Below, in pieces: positions 23,652 to 33,080 of a DNA stretch of 64,000 bases (the stretch's first letter is position 1; every line of letters begins with the position of its first letter). A program made the position numbers and the translations under genes. The notes beneath the pieces were generated by a model. That model was not told the origin of the DNA, did no database searches, and saw only the letters and a program-made list of their open reading frames with translations. Source of the stretch: JBCBKU01 sp038521345 (GTDB lineage Bacteria; Pseudomonadota; Alphaproteobacteria; Rhodobacterales; Rhodobacteraceae); contig JBCBKU010000011.1 in the NCBI GenBank assembly GCA_038521345.1, positions 36,748 through 100,747 of the forward strand. Reading direction: 5' to 3'.

Positions 23652-24530
23652 TTACGCCTTGTATTTCTCCTCGAACTCAAACCCGTAGTCGAGGGATTTG
23701 AGCGGCTTCGGCGACAGCGCATAGGTCTCTCGCCGGAGAAAGTCCATCATGGCCTTTGTATCCGAGCGATGTGCGTTGATCTTCTCGCGAGGGATGGGTT
23801 CTCCGATCACAACCCGCACGGGCTCTCCGGTGCGCCGTTTGAACTCCTTGATGAGCAGTGCCATGCGCAGCGTTGCGTGCAGATGACTGGCCACCTGCCA
23901 CAGCCGCGAATTGGCACCCTCGAAATAGATCGGCACAACGGTGGCATGGCTCTTGACGATCATCCGCGCCGTAAACGCCCGCCAGCCCGGATCCATAGCC
24001 CGGCCAAAGGGCTTGGCTGCCGTCGACACTGTGCCCCCAGGGAAAATCCCGATGGCACCTCCGTCTGACAGATAGCGTAACGCGGTCTTCCGCGTCTGGA
24101 TGTTGAGCGCAACCGCTTCCTTCGTTTCATCGAAGGAGATGGGCAGGATCACTTCGTCGAGGTCCTTGGCCTTCCGAAAGACGCGATGGGCGAGGATCCG
24201 GAAATCACCGCGCGTCTTGGACAGGATGTGGCCCATCATGAGCCCGTCGAGGATACCGTAGGGATGATTGGCAATCAGGATCAGCGGCCCTTCGGTGGGA
24301 ATGTTCGACTGCGATCCGCCCATCACCTTCAGTGAGAGGCCGTAACGCTCGACCATCACCTGCCAGAAATCGCGTCCGGCCTCGACTTCATTCTCATACC
24401 CGTTGGCGCGCTTGATAAGTCCAAGGCGCCCGGTGGCGTTCTCCATCACACGGATGAACGCACGCCCGCCTTTGGTCTGCGCCGAATATGCATAACTGAT
24501 ATCGCGTGCGACCCGATTTTGGACGCCCAT
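23652..24530 (-). CDS. lysophospholipid acyltransferase family protein
   Basis: 292 residues. The acyltransferase motif I NHPYGILDGL, a GIFPGGTVS motif (usual EGT replaced by GGT) and a C-terminal RVVIGEPIPREKI segment mark a PlsC/OlsA-type enzyme. It may acylate lysophosphatidic acid or lyso-ornithine lipid; roseobacters make ornithine lipids, but OlsB is not in view. I chose the ATG at 24530 (MGVQNRVARDISYA); an earlier ATG at 24560 adds ten residues. Confidence 0.87.
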   Translation of the reverse strand: MGVQNRVARDISYAYSAQTKGGRAFIRVMENATGRLGLIKRANGYENEVEAGRDFWQVMVERYGLSLKVMGGSQSNIPTEGPLILIANHPYGILDGLMMGHILSKTRGDFRILAHRVFRKAKDLDEVILPISFDETKEAVALNIQTRKTALRYLSDGGAIGIFPGGTVSTAAKPFGRAMDPGWRAFTARMIVKSHATVVPIYFEGANSRLWQVASHLHATLRMALLIKEFKRRTGEPVRVVIGEPIPREKINAHRSDTKAMMDFLRRETYALSPKPLKSLDYGFEFEEKYKA

Positions 24531-24610
24531 ACCTGCCGTTCCTTGTACCCCGACGAGCAAAATAGCCCGGAATGCGCTGTCTGGCCAGACTTATGACAGT
24601 TTTCTGACTG

Positions 24611-27600
24611 CTACTCCGCCGCGGTAGCTGAGACTTGGGGGCCCGCGCGAAGGGCTTCAAGAAGTGCGTTGCGGTGCTTGGTCGCGGCTTCTGCGTTGGC
24701 TTCTTTGACCGGCCCGAAGCCGCGGATCTGCAAGGGCAATTCGGCAATCTCGATGGCGACTTCCGGATTGTCGGAGGCCCGGGTCGCAAGCTCTTCAAGA
24801 TCGGCTTCGTAACGTTTGATCAGCGCCCGCTCCATCCGCCGTTCGGCCGTATAGCCGAACGGGTCGAACGGGGTGCCGCGCAAGCCCTTCAGGGCCGCAA
24901 GCCACGTATAGGCACGTTCAATCCAAGCGCCGAAATCCCGTTTTTTTCGGTCGCCCGTCGGGCCCTGTCCGCGACAGCATGGGCGGCGCAAGGTGATAGG
25001 TCAGCCGCACATCGCCCTCAAAGACCTCGCTCACCTTGTCCCGCGTCGAAGCAAGAAGCCGTGCCACCTCGTATTCGTCTTTGTACGCCAGTGCCTTGTG
25101 ATACCCTAAGGCGACCGCCTCCCTCAGACGGGGCTCGTCGAACCGTTCCACAGCCTTTACGTAGCGCTGGGCCAGCCCCTCGCCCTGATAGGCGCGCAGG
25201 TGATCGGCGCGCGCAGCAATCCGAGTGTCAAGCGTCGGCGCGACCGTCTCGGGCACCGCCACCATATCGGCCACCGCCGCAGGGTTCAGGGCAGCCCAAC
25301 GCCCGATCTCGAACGCTTTCTGGTTGGCATCGACCGCCGCCCCGTTCAACTCGATGGCCTTCCGGATGGCCGAATGGCTCAGCGGGATCCGACCGATCTG
25401 CCACGCCGCGCCAAAGACCATCATGTTCGAAAAGATGGCATCGCCCAGCGCCACGCGCGCCAGTTCCGAGGCGTCGAACAACGACACCCGGTCCTGCATG
25501 CGCCGCTGAAGGCTCATTTCCAGCCGGTCCGACGGGATTCGGAACTCCGTGTTCCGCGTGAATTCGCCCGTGACGATCTCGTGGGAGTTGACGACACCTC
25601 CGGCAGTTCCCGGCGCGAGGAGCCCCAGTGTCTTGGCCCCGGCGCTGACGACCAGGTCACCGCCGATCAGCGCGTCGCATTCTCCCGTCGCCACCCGGAT
25701 CGCACTGATGTCCTCGGGCCGCTCGGCCAGCCGGCAATGAATCCAGACCGCACCGCCCTTTTGCGCTAGCCCCGCCATTTCCATGACGCCGGCACCCTTC
25801 CCGTCCAGATGCGCGGCCATCGCCATCAGCGCCCCGATGGTCACAACGCCCGTCCCGCCAACACCGGTGACGACGACGTTCCACGTCTTGTCGATCTCGG
25901 GCAACATGGGGTTTGGCATGTCACCGACATCGATTTCCCGAGTCGCGCGGCGCTTTGGTGTCCCGCCAGCGACACTGACAAACGACGGGCAAAACCCCTT
26001 CACGCAAGAGAAATCCTTGTTGCAGGACGATTGATCAATGGCACGCTTGCGCCCGAACTCGGTCTCAACCGGCACAATCGACACGCAGTTGGATTGTACC
26101 CCGCAATCGCCGCAGCCTTCGCATACATCTGTGTTAATGAAGATCCGCCGGTCCGGATCCGGGAAGTTCCCTCTCTTGCGGCGTCGCCGCTTCTCAGCCG
26201 CACAGGTCTGGATGAAGACGATCGCGGAAACCCCTTCAATCTCCTGATATGTTCGCATGACGACGGGCAGCGCATCGCGCTCATGCGTCTCAATCTCCTT
26301 TGGAAAAGCCGCCAGATCCACCTCTTCCTTCGGGTCATAGACGACGGCGACGTGTTTCACGCCCATTGCCAGCAATTCCCGCACGATCTGGTCGGGCTTC
26401 AGATCTCCGTCATTGGTTTGGCCGCCGGTCATCGCAACGGCGTCGTTGTAAAGGATCTTGTAAGTGATCGTCGTGCCCGCGGCCAAGGCCGCCCGGATGG
26501 CAAGGATACCCGAGTGGTTGTAGGTCCCGTCGCCCAAGTTCTGGAACACATGCTTTCTGTTCGAGAAAGGCGCCTCGCCCACCCAGTTCACGCCCTCAGC
26601 GCCCATATGCGTGAAACCACTCGTCTCCCGGTCCATCCAAAGCGCCATGATGTGGCAGCCGATACCGGCATAAGCCCGGCTTCCTTCTGGCAGCCTCGTC
26701 GACGTGTTGTGGGGACAGCCCGAGCAGAAATAGGGAAGCCGCGCCGCCAGATCCTCGGCATTGTCCGACCTCCGCGCCTCCTCAACCTGCGCCAGAGCGC
26801 CGCGCACATCGTCGGTTCCGCGCCCTTCCTCGATCAGGATGCCCCCGATCTTCTCAGCAATCATCACCGGGTCTAACGCCATGCGCGTCGGGAAAAGCTC
26901 TTCGGAATGCAACCCTCCGGCGCCCCCCTTGTACCATCCGTATACGCGGCGACCCCGCCGGTCGTCGAAGATCGCTTCTTTGATCTGGATCTCGATCAGC
27001 TTGCGCTTCTCTTCAACCACCACGATGAGATCGAGCCCCTCGGCCCAGTCGTGGAAGCCTTTCATATCCATGGGGAATGTCTGCCCGACCTTGTACGTCG
27101 TAAGGCCCAGACGCTCAGCCTCGTCTCCGTCAATCCCGAGCAGACTCAGTGCATGTTCGAGATCAAGCCAGTTCTTTCCCGCCGCGACAAACCCGATTTT
27201 CGCGCCGGACTTGCCCCAGACGCGGCGGTCCATCCCGTTCGCATGGGAAAACGCCTCGGCCGCGAAGCGCTTGTGGTCGATCATCCGCGCTTCCTGGGCG
27301 ACCCAATGATCACCCAGCCGGATGTTCAACCCGCCTTCCGGCATCTCAAACTCCGGCGCCACGAACGACATTCGGTCTGGACGGCCATCCACAACCGACG
27401 TCACCTCGACGGTATCTTTCATCAGCTTCAGCCCGGTCCAGACACCGGCAAAGCGCGACAATTCAAAAGCATAGACCCCAAAATCGAGGATCTCTTGCAC
27501 CCCGGCCGGCGACAGAACCGGCATGTACGCGTCCACCATCGCCCAGTCCGACTGATGACAGGTGGTCGAGGATTCGCCCGTATGGTCGTCGCCCATGGCC

Positions 27601-28025
27601 ATAATGACCCCGCCCTTCGGACTGGTTCCCGCCATGTTGGCATGCCGCATCACATCGCCCGATCGGTCGACCCCGGGACCTTTGCCGTACCAAAGCGCGA
27701 AAACCCCCTCATGGGTCCCCTCGCCCCGAAGCTCCGCTTGCTGTGTGCCCCAAACCGCAGTCGCCGCCAGATCCTCGTTCAGACCCGGTTGGAACCGGAT
27801 GTCGTCGGCCACAAGCACCTTTTTCGCCCGCATCATCTGCAAATCCACGGCCCCGAGGGGGGAACCCCGGTAACCGCTGACATAGCCCGCTGTCGCCCAA
27901 CCTCGCGCATGATCGCGCCATCGCTGCATCAACATCAGGCGAACCAATGCCTGTGTTCCATTCAACAGGACTTCTGTCTTGGACAGATCGAAGCGGTCGT
28001 GCAGGCTCACATCGCGCAGGTGCAT
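24611..28025 (-). pseudogene. indolepyruvate ferredoxin oxidoreductase, frameshifted near the C-terminus
   Basis: The fused alpha-gamma-beta enzyme oxidatively decarboxylates aryl pyruvates to acyl-CoA with ferredoxin. The first ORF (24918-28025, 1035 residues) has the N-terminal pyrimidine domain, TPP domain (GIGCHIMALWMDRE), a ferredoxin-like CEGCGDCGVQSNC cluster and a gamma domain (VTGVGGTGVVTIG). The typical C-terminus (FLRGTAF-like LRGTPFDPFGYTAERRME and IRGFGPVKEAN) lies in another frame, ending at 24611. The switch falls in an A7 run (24941-24947 as T7 on plus). Removing one A restores 1137 residues, the family's usual size. It is either a real mutation or a sequencing error. Confidence 0.9.
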
Positions 28026-28048
28026 GGCTCCTCCAGATTGGCTTATCT

Positions 28049-28075
28049 TAATTATAGGTCAAAATTACTGACCTA
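28049..28075. promoter_or_regulatory. operator between the LysR gene and indolepyruvate oxidoreductase
   Basis: An inverted repeat TAGGTCA-N7-TGACCTA (28055-28075) lies in the divergent intergenic region. It fits the T-N11-A dyad style of LysR-family operators. On the minus strand TATAAT (28049-28054) lies just downstream, with a weak TTTGTA 17 bp further up. The LysR protein would thus act at the oxidoreductase promoter (inference). Confidence 0.5.
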
Positions 28076-28174
28076 CAAAGGCATTTTGAAACACAACAAT
28101 CCCGAGTATGAACGTCGCCGGGTCTCGCAACACATCACAAAAAACGGACCGAGCGGTCGACTGGATCGAGCAAA

Positions 28175-29074
28175 ATGGACTGGGACAAGCTCAGAATATT
28201 TCACGCGGTTGCAGATGCGGGCAGCCTGACCCATGCAGGAGAGACCCTGCATCTAAGTCAATCCGCTGTCTCGAGACAGATCCGGGCGCTCGAAGAATCC
28301 CTGAATACCACACTCTTCCACCGCCATGCGCGAGGCCTGATTCTGACCGAACAGGGCGAGTTGTTGTTCGACGCCACGTCCGCCATGTCGCGCCGGCTCG
28401 ACACAGCCGAAGCGCGCATCCGTGACAGTGAGGAAGAGGTCTTCGGTGAACTGCGCGTCACCACGACGACCGGCTTTGGCACGCTTTGGCTCGTGCCCCG
28501 CCTGACGAAGCTTTACGAGACCTATCCAAGCCTCAAGATCGACCTCATGCTCGAGGAACGTGTGCTCGACCTTCCGATGCGCGAGGCCGATGTCGCCATC
28601 CGCATGAAAGAGCCGAGCCAAGCCGATCTGATCCGCCGCCGGCTCATGAGCGTTCACATGAGGCTTTTTGCGACACCCGCCTATCTCGCGAAGGCCGGAA
28701 CGCCCGAACGTATGGAGGATCTGCACACGCACAGGCTAATTTGCCAGAACACCTCGTCGTTTCAGGTAAGCGCCGGTGCCACGATGGTGCAGGAGCTCCT
28801 GACCCACGACATCCCGTCGCTTCTGACGGTGAACAACTATTTCGGCGTATTGCAGGGCATCCTCGGTGATCTCGGTATTGGCGTCCTGCCGCACTACGTG
28901 ACTCAGGATTTTCCGGAGTTGGTCCGCGTGCTGCCCGAGGTCGAATCGGCTGAAGTACCAGTATTTCTCGCCTACCCCGAAGAGCTTCGCCAATCGAAAC
29001 GCATTGCCGCATTCCGTGACTTCGTCACGACGGAAATCATCCTGCATCGCAAGCAGCAGCGACAAGATTCCTGA
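28175..29074 (+). CDS. LysR-family transcriptional regulator
   Basis: 299 residues. N-terminal winged helix DWDKLRIFHAVADAGSLTHA with recognition helix LSQSAVSRQIRALEESL, then a periplasmic-binding-like effector domain (TTGFGTLWLVPRL onwards). It is divergent from the indolepyruvate oxidoreductase gene with an inverted repeat between them, so it probably regulates it. Effector unknown; the subgroup resembles the VtlR/GcvA-like group. Confidence 0.93.
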   Translation: MDWDKLRIFHAVADAGSLTHAGETLHLSQSAVSRQIRALEESLNTTLFHRHARGLILTEQGELLFDATSAMSRRLDTAEARIRDSEEEVFGELRVTTTTGFGTLWLVPRLTKLYETYPSLKIDLMLEERVLDLPMREADVAIRMKEPSQADLIRRRLMSVHMRLFATPAYLAKAGTPERMEDLHTHRLICQNTSSFQVSAGATMVQELLTHDIPSLLTVNNYFGVLQGILGDLGIGVLPHYVTQDFPELVRVLPEVESAEVPVFLAYPEELRQSKRIAAFRDFVTTEIILHRKQQRQDS

Positions 29075-29169
29075 GACCAGCTGCCTAAGTTATGCGCAAA
29101 CCGCATATCTGGCTTGCACAGATTCCCGCGGCGGCACCTTGATCCGCCATTCGCCAAGCTCTAGCTAGC

Positions 29170-29238
29170 GTGAAGCTGGCGGTTTTGCCGCCACACCTCC
29201 CTGTTGGACTGGCCGGGCCATGCGCCCGGCCTTTTTTT
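29170..29238 (+). ncRNA. candidate small RNA ending in an intrinsic terminator
   Basis: A 269-bp gap between LysR and purL contains two consecutive stem-loops: GGCGGTTTTGCCGCC (29179-29193) and the terminator hairpin, separated by a single-stranded CACCTCCCTGTTGGA with an anti-Shine-Dalgarno-like CCTCCC. A weak CTTGAT/TAGCTA promoter may lie about 10 bp before. No ORF fits. It could also be the tail of the LysR message. Confidence 0.4.
29211..29238 (+). terminator. Rho-independent terminator
   Basis: A perfect 8-bp GC stem GGCCGGGC/GCCCGGCC with a 5-base loop, followed directly by seven T. It ends transcription between the LysR gene and purL. Confidence 0.9.
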
Positions 29239-29343
29239 GGTCTCACCCGTCGATCCGGTGCCTACATCGGCAAATTGCCGAAGCCACCTCTTCCCCCTCT
29301 AGACCCGTTCTCTTAAGACATCGCGACGGACAGCGGGGATGGA

Positions 29344-31503
29344 ATGCAGGAACCACAGATCACGGAAGACCTGATCGCAGCCCACGGGCTCAAACCCGAC
29401 GAATACCAGCGTCTCCGCCAGATCATCGGCCGCGCGCCCAGTTTCACGGAACTCGGCATCGTCTCGGCCATGTGGAATGAGCACTGCTCCTACAAATCGT
29501 CCAAGCGCTGGCTTCGGACCCTGCCCACCGACGGTCCCCAGGTGATATGCGGCCCGGGAGAGAATGCCGGCATCGTCGATATCGGCGATGGCCAGGCAGT
29601 GGTCTTCAAGATGGAGAGCCACAACCATCCCTCCTACATCGAACCCTATCAGGGCGCGGCAACCGGTGTGGGTGGCATTCTGCGCGATGTCTTCACAATG
29701 GGCGCCCGACCTATTGCGGCCATGAACGCGCTCTCGTTCGGCGCGCCCGACCACCCGAAAACCAAATCTCTTCTTTCAGGCGTCGTTGCCGGAATCGGCG
29801 GCTACGCCAACGCGTTCGGCGTACCGACGGTGGGCGGCGAGGTCCGTTTCCACCCTGCCTATAACGGCAATTGCCTCGTCAACGCGTTCGCCGCAGGCCT
29901 CGTTGATACCGACGCCATTTTCTACTCGGCAGCCTCCGGCATCGGCATGCCTGTTGTTTATCTCGGCGCCAAGACTGGCCGCGACGGCGTCGGCGGCGCC
30001 ACCATGGCCTCGGCCGAGTTCGACGACACGATCGAGGACAAGCGCCCGACCGTTCAGGTGGGGGATCCGTTTACCGAGAAATGCCTGCTCGAAGCCTGCC
30101 TTGAACTGATGGCCACCGGTGCCGTCATCTCTATCCAAGACATGGGCGCGGCGGGCCTAACCTGCTCGGCCGTGGAAATGGGTGACAAGGGCGGGCTTGG
30201 CATCAAGCTCAACCTTGACGCCGTTCCCCAGCGCGAAGCGGCGATGAGCGCCTACGAAATGATGCTCTCCGAAAGCCAGGAGCGGATGCTCATGGTTCTA
30301 AGGCCCGAGAAAGAGACCGAAGCGAAAGCAATTTTCGAGAAATGGGATCTCGACTTCGCAATCGTCGGCGAAACCATTGCGGAAGATCGCTTTCTTGTCC
30401 TCCATGGCAACGAAACCAAAGCCGATCTTCCTCTTTCCCAGCTCTCGAGCCAGGCCCCGGAATACGATCGGCCTTGGATAGAAACCCCGGTCCCCGCCCC
30501 CTTGGCCGACGCACCGGTCATCGACCCGATTGAGGGGCTCCGGGCGCTTCTCGGATCAGCCAACCACGCGTCCAAACACTGGGTCTGGGAGCAATATGAC
30601 AGCCAGGTCATGGCCGACACCATCCGCACGCCGGGCCAAGGCGCAGGTCTTGTTCGTGTCCACGGTACCGACAAGGTGCTGGCCTTCACGGCGGATGTCA
30701 CACCACGCTACGTCGTCGCCAACCCGGTCGAAGGAGGCAAGCAGGCGGTGGCCGAGGCCTTCCGAAACCTGATCGCCGCCGGGGCTCTCCCGCTTGCGAC
30801 CACCGACAACCTCAACTTCGGCAATCCCGAAAAACCGGAGATCATGGGACAACTCGTCGGTGCAATCGAGGGGATCGGGCAAGCCTGCCGGGCGCTCGAC
30901 ATGCCCATCGTTTCGGGCAACGTCTCGCTTTATAACGAAACGGACGGTACAGCGATCCTGCCCACACCCACCATCGGTGCCGTAGGCCTGATCGATACAA
31001 CCGACGACATCATCGGAAGCGTTCCCAACCCCGGAGACACCGCGATCCTAATCGGGGAACCCGGTTCCCATCTCGGCCAGTCCGCTCTTCTCGCCGAAGC
31101 GATGGGTCGGGCAGAGGGCGATGCGCCACCCGTTAACCTTGCAGCCGAGCGCCGCAATGGCGACTTCCTGATCGCGAACCGCGCCTGCCTCACGGCGGCG
31201 ACCGACCTCTCCGACGGGGGGCTCGCGCTTGCAGCGTTCGAATTGGCAACGGCGGCGGGGATAGGTGTCACTATCGACAGTGCCGATACGGCAGAGCTTT
31301 TTGGTGAGGATCAAGCTCGATATCTGGTTACATGCGGCTTTGACGGGGCCGAGGCGCTTCTTGCCGCCGCCTATCGCGACGGCGTGCCTGTTGCCATTGT
31401 CGGGCGGTTCGAGGGCGAAACCGTCCGTTTGGGATCTGCCGAGACTCCGCTCGCCGATCTGACCGCGCTTTACCGCACTGCCTTTGAACGGCAGGTCACC
31501 TAG
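29344..31503 (+). CDS. purL: phosphoribosylformylglycinamidine synthase subunit PurL
   Basis: 719 residues, the small PurL type that works with PurQ and PurS. The catalytic His/ATP segment MWNEHCSYKSSKRWL and MESHNHPSYIEPYQGAATG are present, as is the second domain AIEGIGQACRALDMPIVSGN. It makes FGAM in purine synthesis. Followed by bolA and grxD, a common alphaproteobacterial order. A weak TTGCCG/TCTAGA promoter lies about 40-75 bp upstream. Confidence 0.96.
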   Translation: MQEPQITEDLIAAHGLKPDEYQRLRQIIGRAPSFTELGIVSAMWNEHCSYKSSKRWLRTLPTDGPQVICGPGENAGIVDIGDGQAVVFKMESHNHPSYIEPYQGAATGVGGILRDVFTMGARPIAAMNALSFGAPDHPKTKSLLSGVVAGIGGYANAFGVPTVGGEVRFHPAYNGNCLVNAFAAGLVDTDAIFYSAASGIGMPVVYLGAKTGRDGVGGATMASAEFDDTIEDKRPTVQVGDPFTEKCLLEACLELMATGAVISIQDMGAAGLTCSAVEMGDKGGLGIKLNLDAVPQREAAMSAYEMMLSESQERMLMVLRPEKETEAKAIFEKWDLDFAIVGETIAEDRFLVLHGNETKADLPLSQLSSQAPEYDRPWIETPVPAPLADAPVIDPIEGLRALLGSANHASKHWVWEQYDSQVMADTIRTPGQGAGLVRVHGTDKVLAFTADVTPRYVVANPVEGGKQAVAEAFRNLIAAGALPLATTDNLNFGNPEKPEIMGQLVGAIEGIGQACRALDMPIVSGNVSLYNETDGTAILPTPTIGAVGLIDTTDDIIGSVPNPGDTAILIGEPGSHLGQSALLAEAMGRAEGDAPPVNLAAERRNGDFLIANRACLTAATDLSDGGLALAAFELATAAGIGVTIDSADTAELFGEDQARYLVTCGFDGAEALLAAAYRDGVPVAIVGRFEGETVRLGSAETPLADLTALYRTAFERQVT

Positions 31504-31624
31504 AATGCGTGGGGCAAAGTCGGGGCGCGCAAGTTCTTCATTCGAATCTCTCCTCTGACCGACCCCGCCTTGCAGCGCCGCTGCCCCGCCTCTACATTCG
31601 TGAAAAGCCCTTGGAAGCGTTCCG

Positions 31625-31879
31625 ATGCCCATTGAAGCCCGTGAAATAGAAGACCTTCTGCGTGACGGGTTCCCCGATGCCAAGATCACGATTACGGATT
31701 TGGCCGGTGACGGAAACCATTATGCGGCCGAGGTCATCGACGAGAGCTTCCGCGGCAAGAACCGCGTTCAACAGCAGCGCGCCGTCTACGCCGCACTCAA
31801 AGGCAAGATGGACGGACCGAACGGCGAATTGCACGCGCTGGCGCTGACGACAAAGGCGCCAGACGACACCCCGAGCTAA
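31625..31879 (+). CDS. bolA: BolA family protein
   Basis: 84 residues. BolA fold with DAKITITDLAGDGNHYAAEVI and the C-terminal helix segment KNRVQQQRAVYAALKGKM followed by LHALALTTKAP. It forms a [2Fe-2S] complex with monothiol glutaredoxins; the grxD-type gene follows after 14 bp, so this partnership is likely here. Confidence 0.94.
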   Translation: MPIEAREIEDLLRDGFPDAKITITDLAGDGNHYAAEVIDESFRGKNRVQQQRAVYAALKGKMDGPNGELHALALTTKAPDDTPS

Positions 31880-31893
31880 AGGACGAGACCGTT

Positions 31894-32259
31894 ATGACAA
31901 CCACGGTAGAAGACCAGATCCGCGAAACCGTCACGTCCAACGACGTGGTCCTCTTCATGAAAGGTACCAAGGAGATGCCCCAATGCGGCTTCTCCTCAAA
32001 GGTCGCCGGCGTCCTGAATTATCTCGGCGTTGAGTATTCGGACATCAATGTTCTCGACGATCAGGACATCCGGCAGGGGATCAAAGAATTCTCCGACTGG
32101 CCGACCATTCCCCAGCTTTACGTAAAGGGCGAATTCGTCGGCGGCTGCGACATCATCGTCGAGATGACGCTTTCGGGTGAACTGGACGACATGCTGGCGC
32201 AGAACGGCGTTACATTCGACAAGGATGCCGCCAACAAAATCCGCGAACACAACGGCTAG
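31894..32259 (+). CDS. grxD: monothiol glutaredoxin (Grx4 type)
   Basis: 121 residues. Monothiol active site MPQCGFSSKV, cis-proline WPTIPQLYV and GGCDIIVEM. Carries or transfers [2Fe-2S] clusters together with BolA, encoded just upstream. Standard length for the family. Confidence 0.96.
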   Translation: MTTTVEDQIRETVTSNDVVLFMKGTKEMPQCGFSSKVAGVLNYLGVEYSDINVLDDQDIRQGIKEFSDWPTIPQLYVKGEFVGGCDIIVEMTLSGELDDMLAQNGVTFDKDAANKIREHNG

Positions 32260-32272
32260 TCGGCACCCCTAC

Positions 32273-32627
32273 TGCGCCTCGACGGTCTCAAAGATAACCG
32301 CCACCATGGACGCGGCAGCCGAAGTTTGCCGCGCCGGTCGGATTTGGCTGAGTACGTCCCAAAGCGAGCCTACGAGGTTCTCGGCCCAAGGAACTTTTTG
32401 CGGGCAAGATCTGCCAAACAAGCCTTGGCCCCTTCACCAAAGTCATCGAGGCCTTCGACCCGGTGGCGCGCCGTCTGACCTATTCGGCAACCGGGGACAG
32501 AAAACCAGGCTTCATGAAAGGCCTTCGCAACACCTGGCACCTTGTTCCTGCCGGTCCGGATCACACGCACGTCGACATGGAACCGAATGCTGATATTGCA
32601 TTTCCATTCAACGTGCTGATGGGGTGA
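32273..32627 (+). pseudogene. decayed SRPBCC (polyketide cyclase-like) gene
   Basis: Three pieces of one SRPBCC-like protein can be read in different frames: STVSKITATMDAAAEVCRAG (from about 32276), then DLAEYVPKRAYEVLG (32341-32385), then ELFAGKICQTSLGPFTKV on to FPFNVLMG and a stop at 32627. Two shifts are needed, near 32325-32341 and 32386-32391, and the last helix of the family is missing. No intact start exists. Remnant status is inferred from family memory of the TVSK...FDP...NTW...AFPF pattern. Confidence 0.55.
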
Positions 32628-32652
32628 AAGCGCAGAATGCGCGCGAAGATTT

Positions 32653-32679
32653 TGCCTGAGGCAAAACGCTTGCGCCTCA
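32653..32679 (-). terminator. hairpin downstream of zapA
   Basis: A perfect 8-bp stem CCTGAGGC/GCCTCAGG with an 11-base loop lies 20 bp past the zapA stop. It overlaps a second hairpin TTTTGCC/GGCAAAA. There is no clear U-run, so termination is uncertain. Confidence 0.35.
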
Positions 32680-32699
32680 GGGCGCGGGCGAGCCGCGCG

Positions 32700-33080
32700 T
32701 CAGGACCCGGCGCGCTCCTCAACTTCGCCGGCCAGTGCCTCGGCCCGATCAGCAAGCGCCCTCAGCGCAGCGATCTCTTCTTCCGAGGGTCCCGGGGGCG
32801 CCGCCGCTGCACCCGCGCGGAGGTTCTCCAATTCCGCTTCCTGCGTCGCCAAACGCGCTTCCATGGCTCCGAACTTGTCCTCAACACCCGCGGTCTTGTC
32901 CGCCAACAAAAGCCCCGACATCAACAGCATACGGGATTCAGGCATCCGCCCGATCTGATTGACAAGATGCATAGCCTCGGTGTTGAGCATCTCGGCCGCA
33001 GCGCGCAGGAAGTGCTCTTCCCCTTCCTGACAAGCCACGTCGTAGTCGCGACCACCTATCGAGATCTTGACCTCAGGCAT
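32700..33080 (-). CDS. zapA: cell division protein ZapA
   Basis: 126 residues. ZapA head PEVKISIGGRDYDVACQEGE followed by helix LRAAAEMLNTEAMHLVNQIG and a coiled coil, with an Ala/Glu-rich tail. Bundles FtsZ at mid-cell. The ATG at 33080 overlaps the stop of the coiled-coil gene by 8 bp. No 6S RNA was recognised next to it, although ssrS often neighbours zapA in proteobacteria. Confidence 0.9.
   Translation of the reverse strand: MPEVKISIGGRDYDVACQEGEEHFLRAAAEMLNTEAMHLVNQIGRMPESRMLLMSGLLLADKTAGVEDKFGAMEARLATQEAELENLRAGAAAAPPGPSEEEIAALRALADRAEALAGEVEERAGS

Noticed and set aside
24918..24991. Programmed ribosomal frameshift in the indolepyruvate oxidoreductase
   Set aside because: A7 could slip, but no stimulatory hairpin or conserved two-ORF layout is known for this family; a mutation or sequencing error is simpler.
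29085..29240. 6S RNA (ssrS) or SRP RNA
   Set aside because: The long bulged helix of 6S RNA and the SRP tetraloop consensus could not be found; only two short stems and a terminator are present. No 6S was found beside zapA either.
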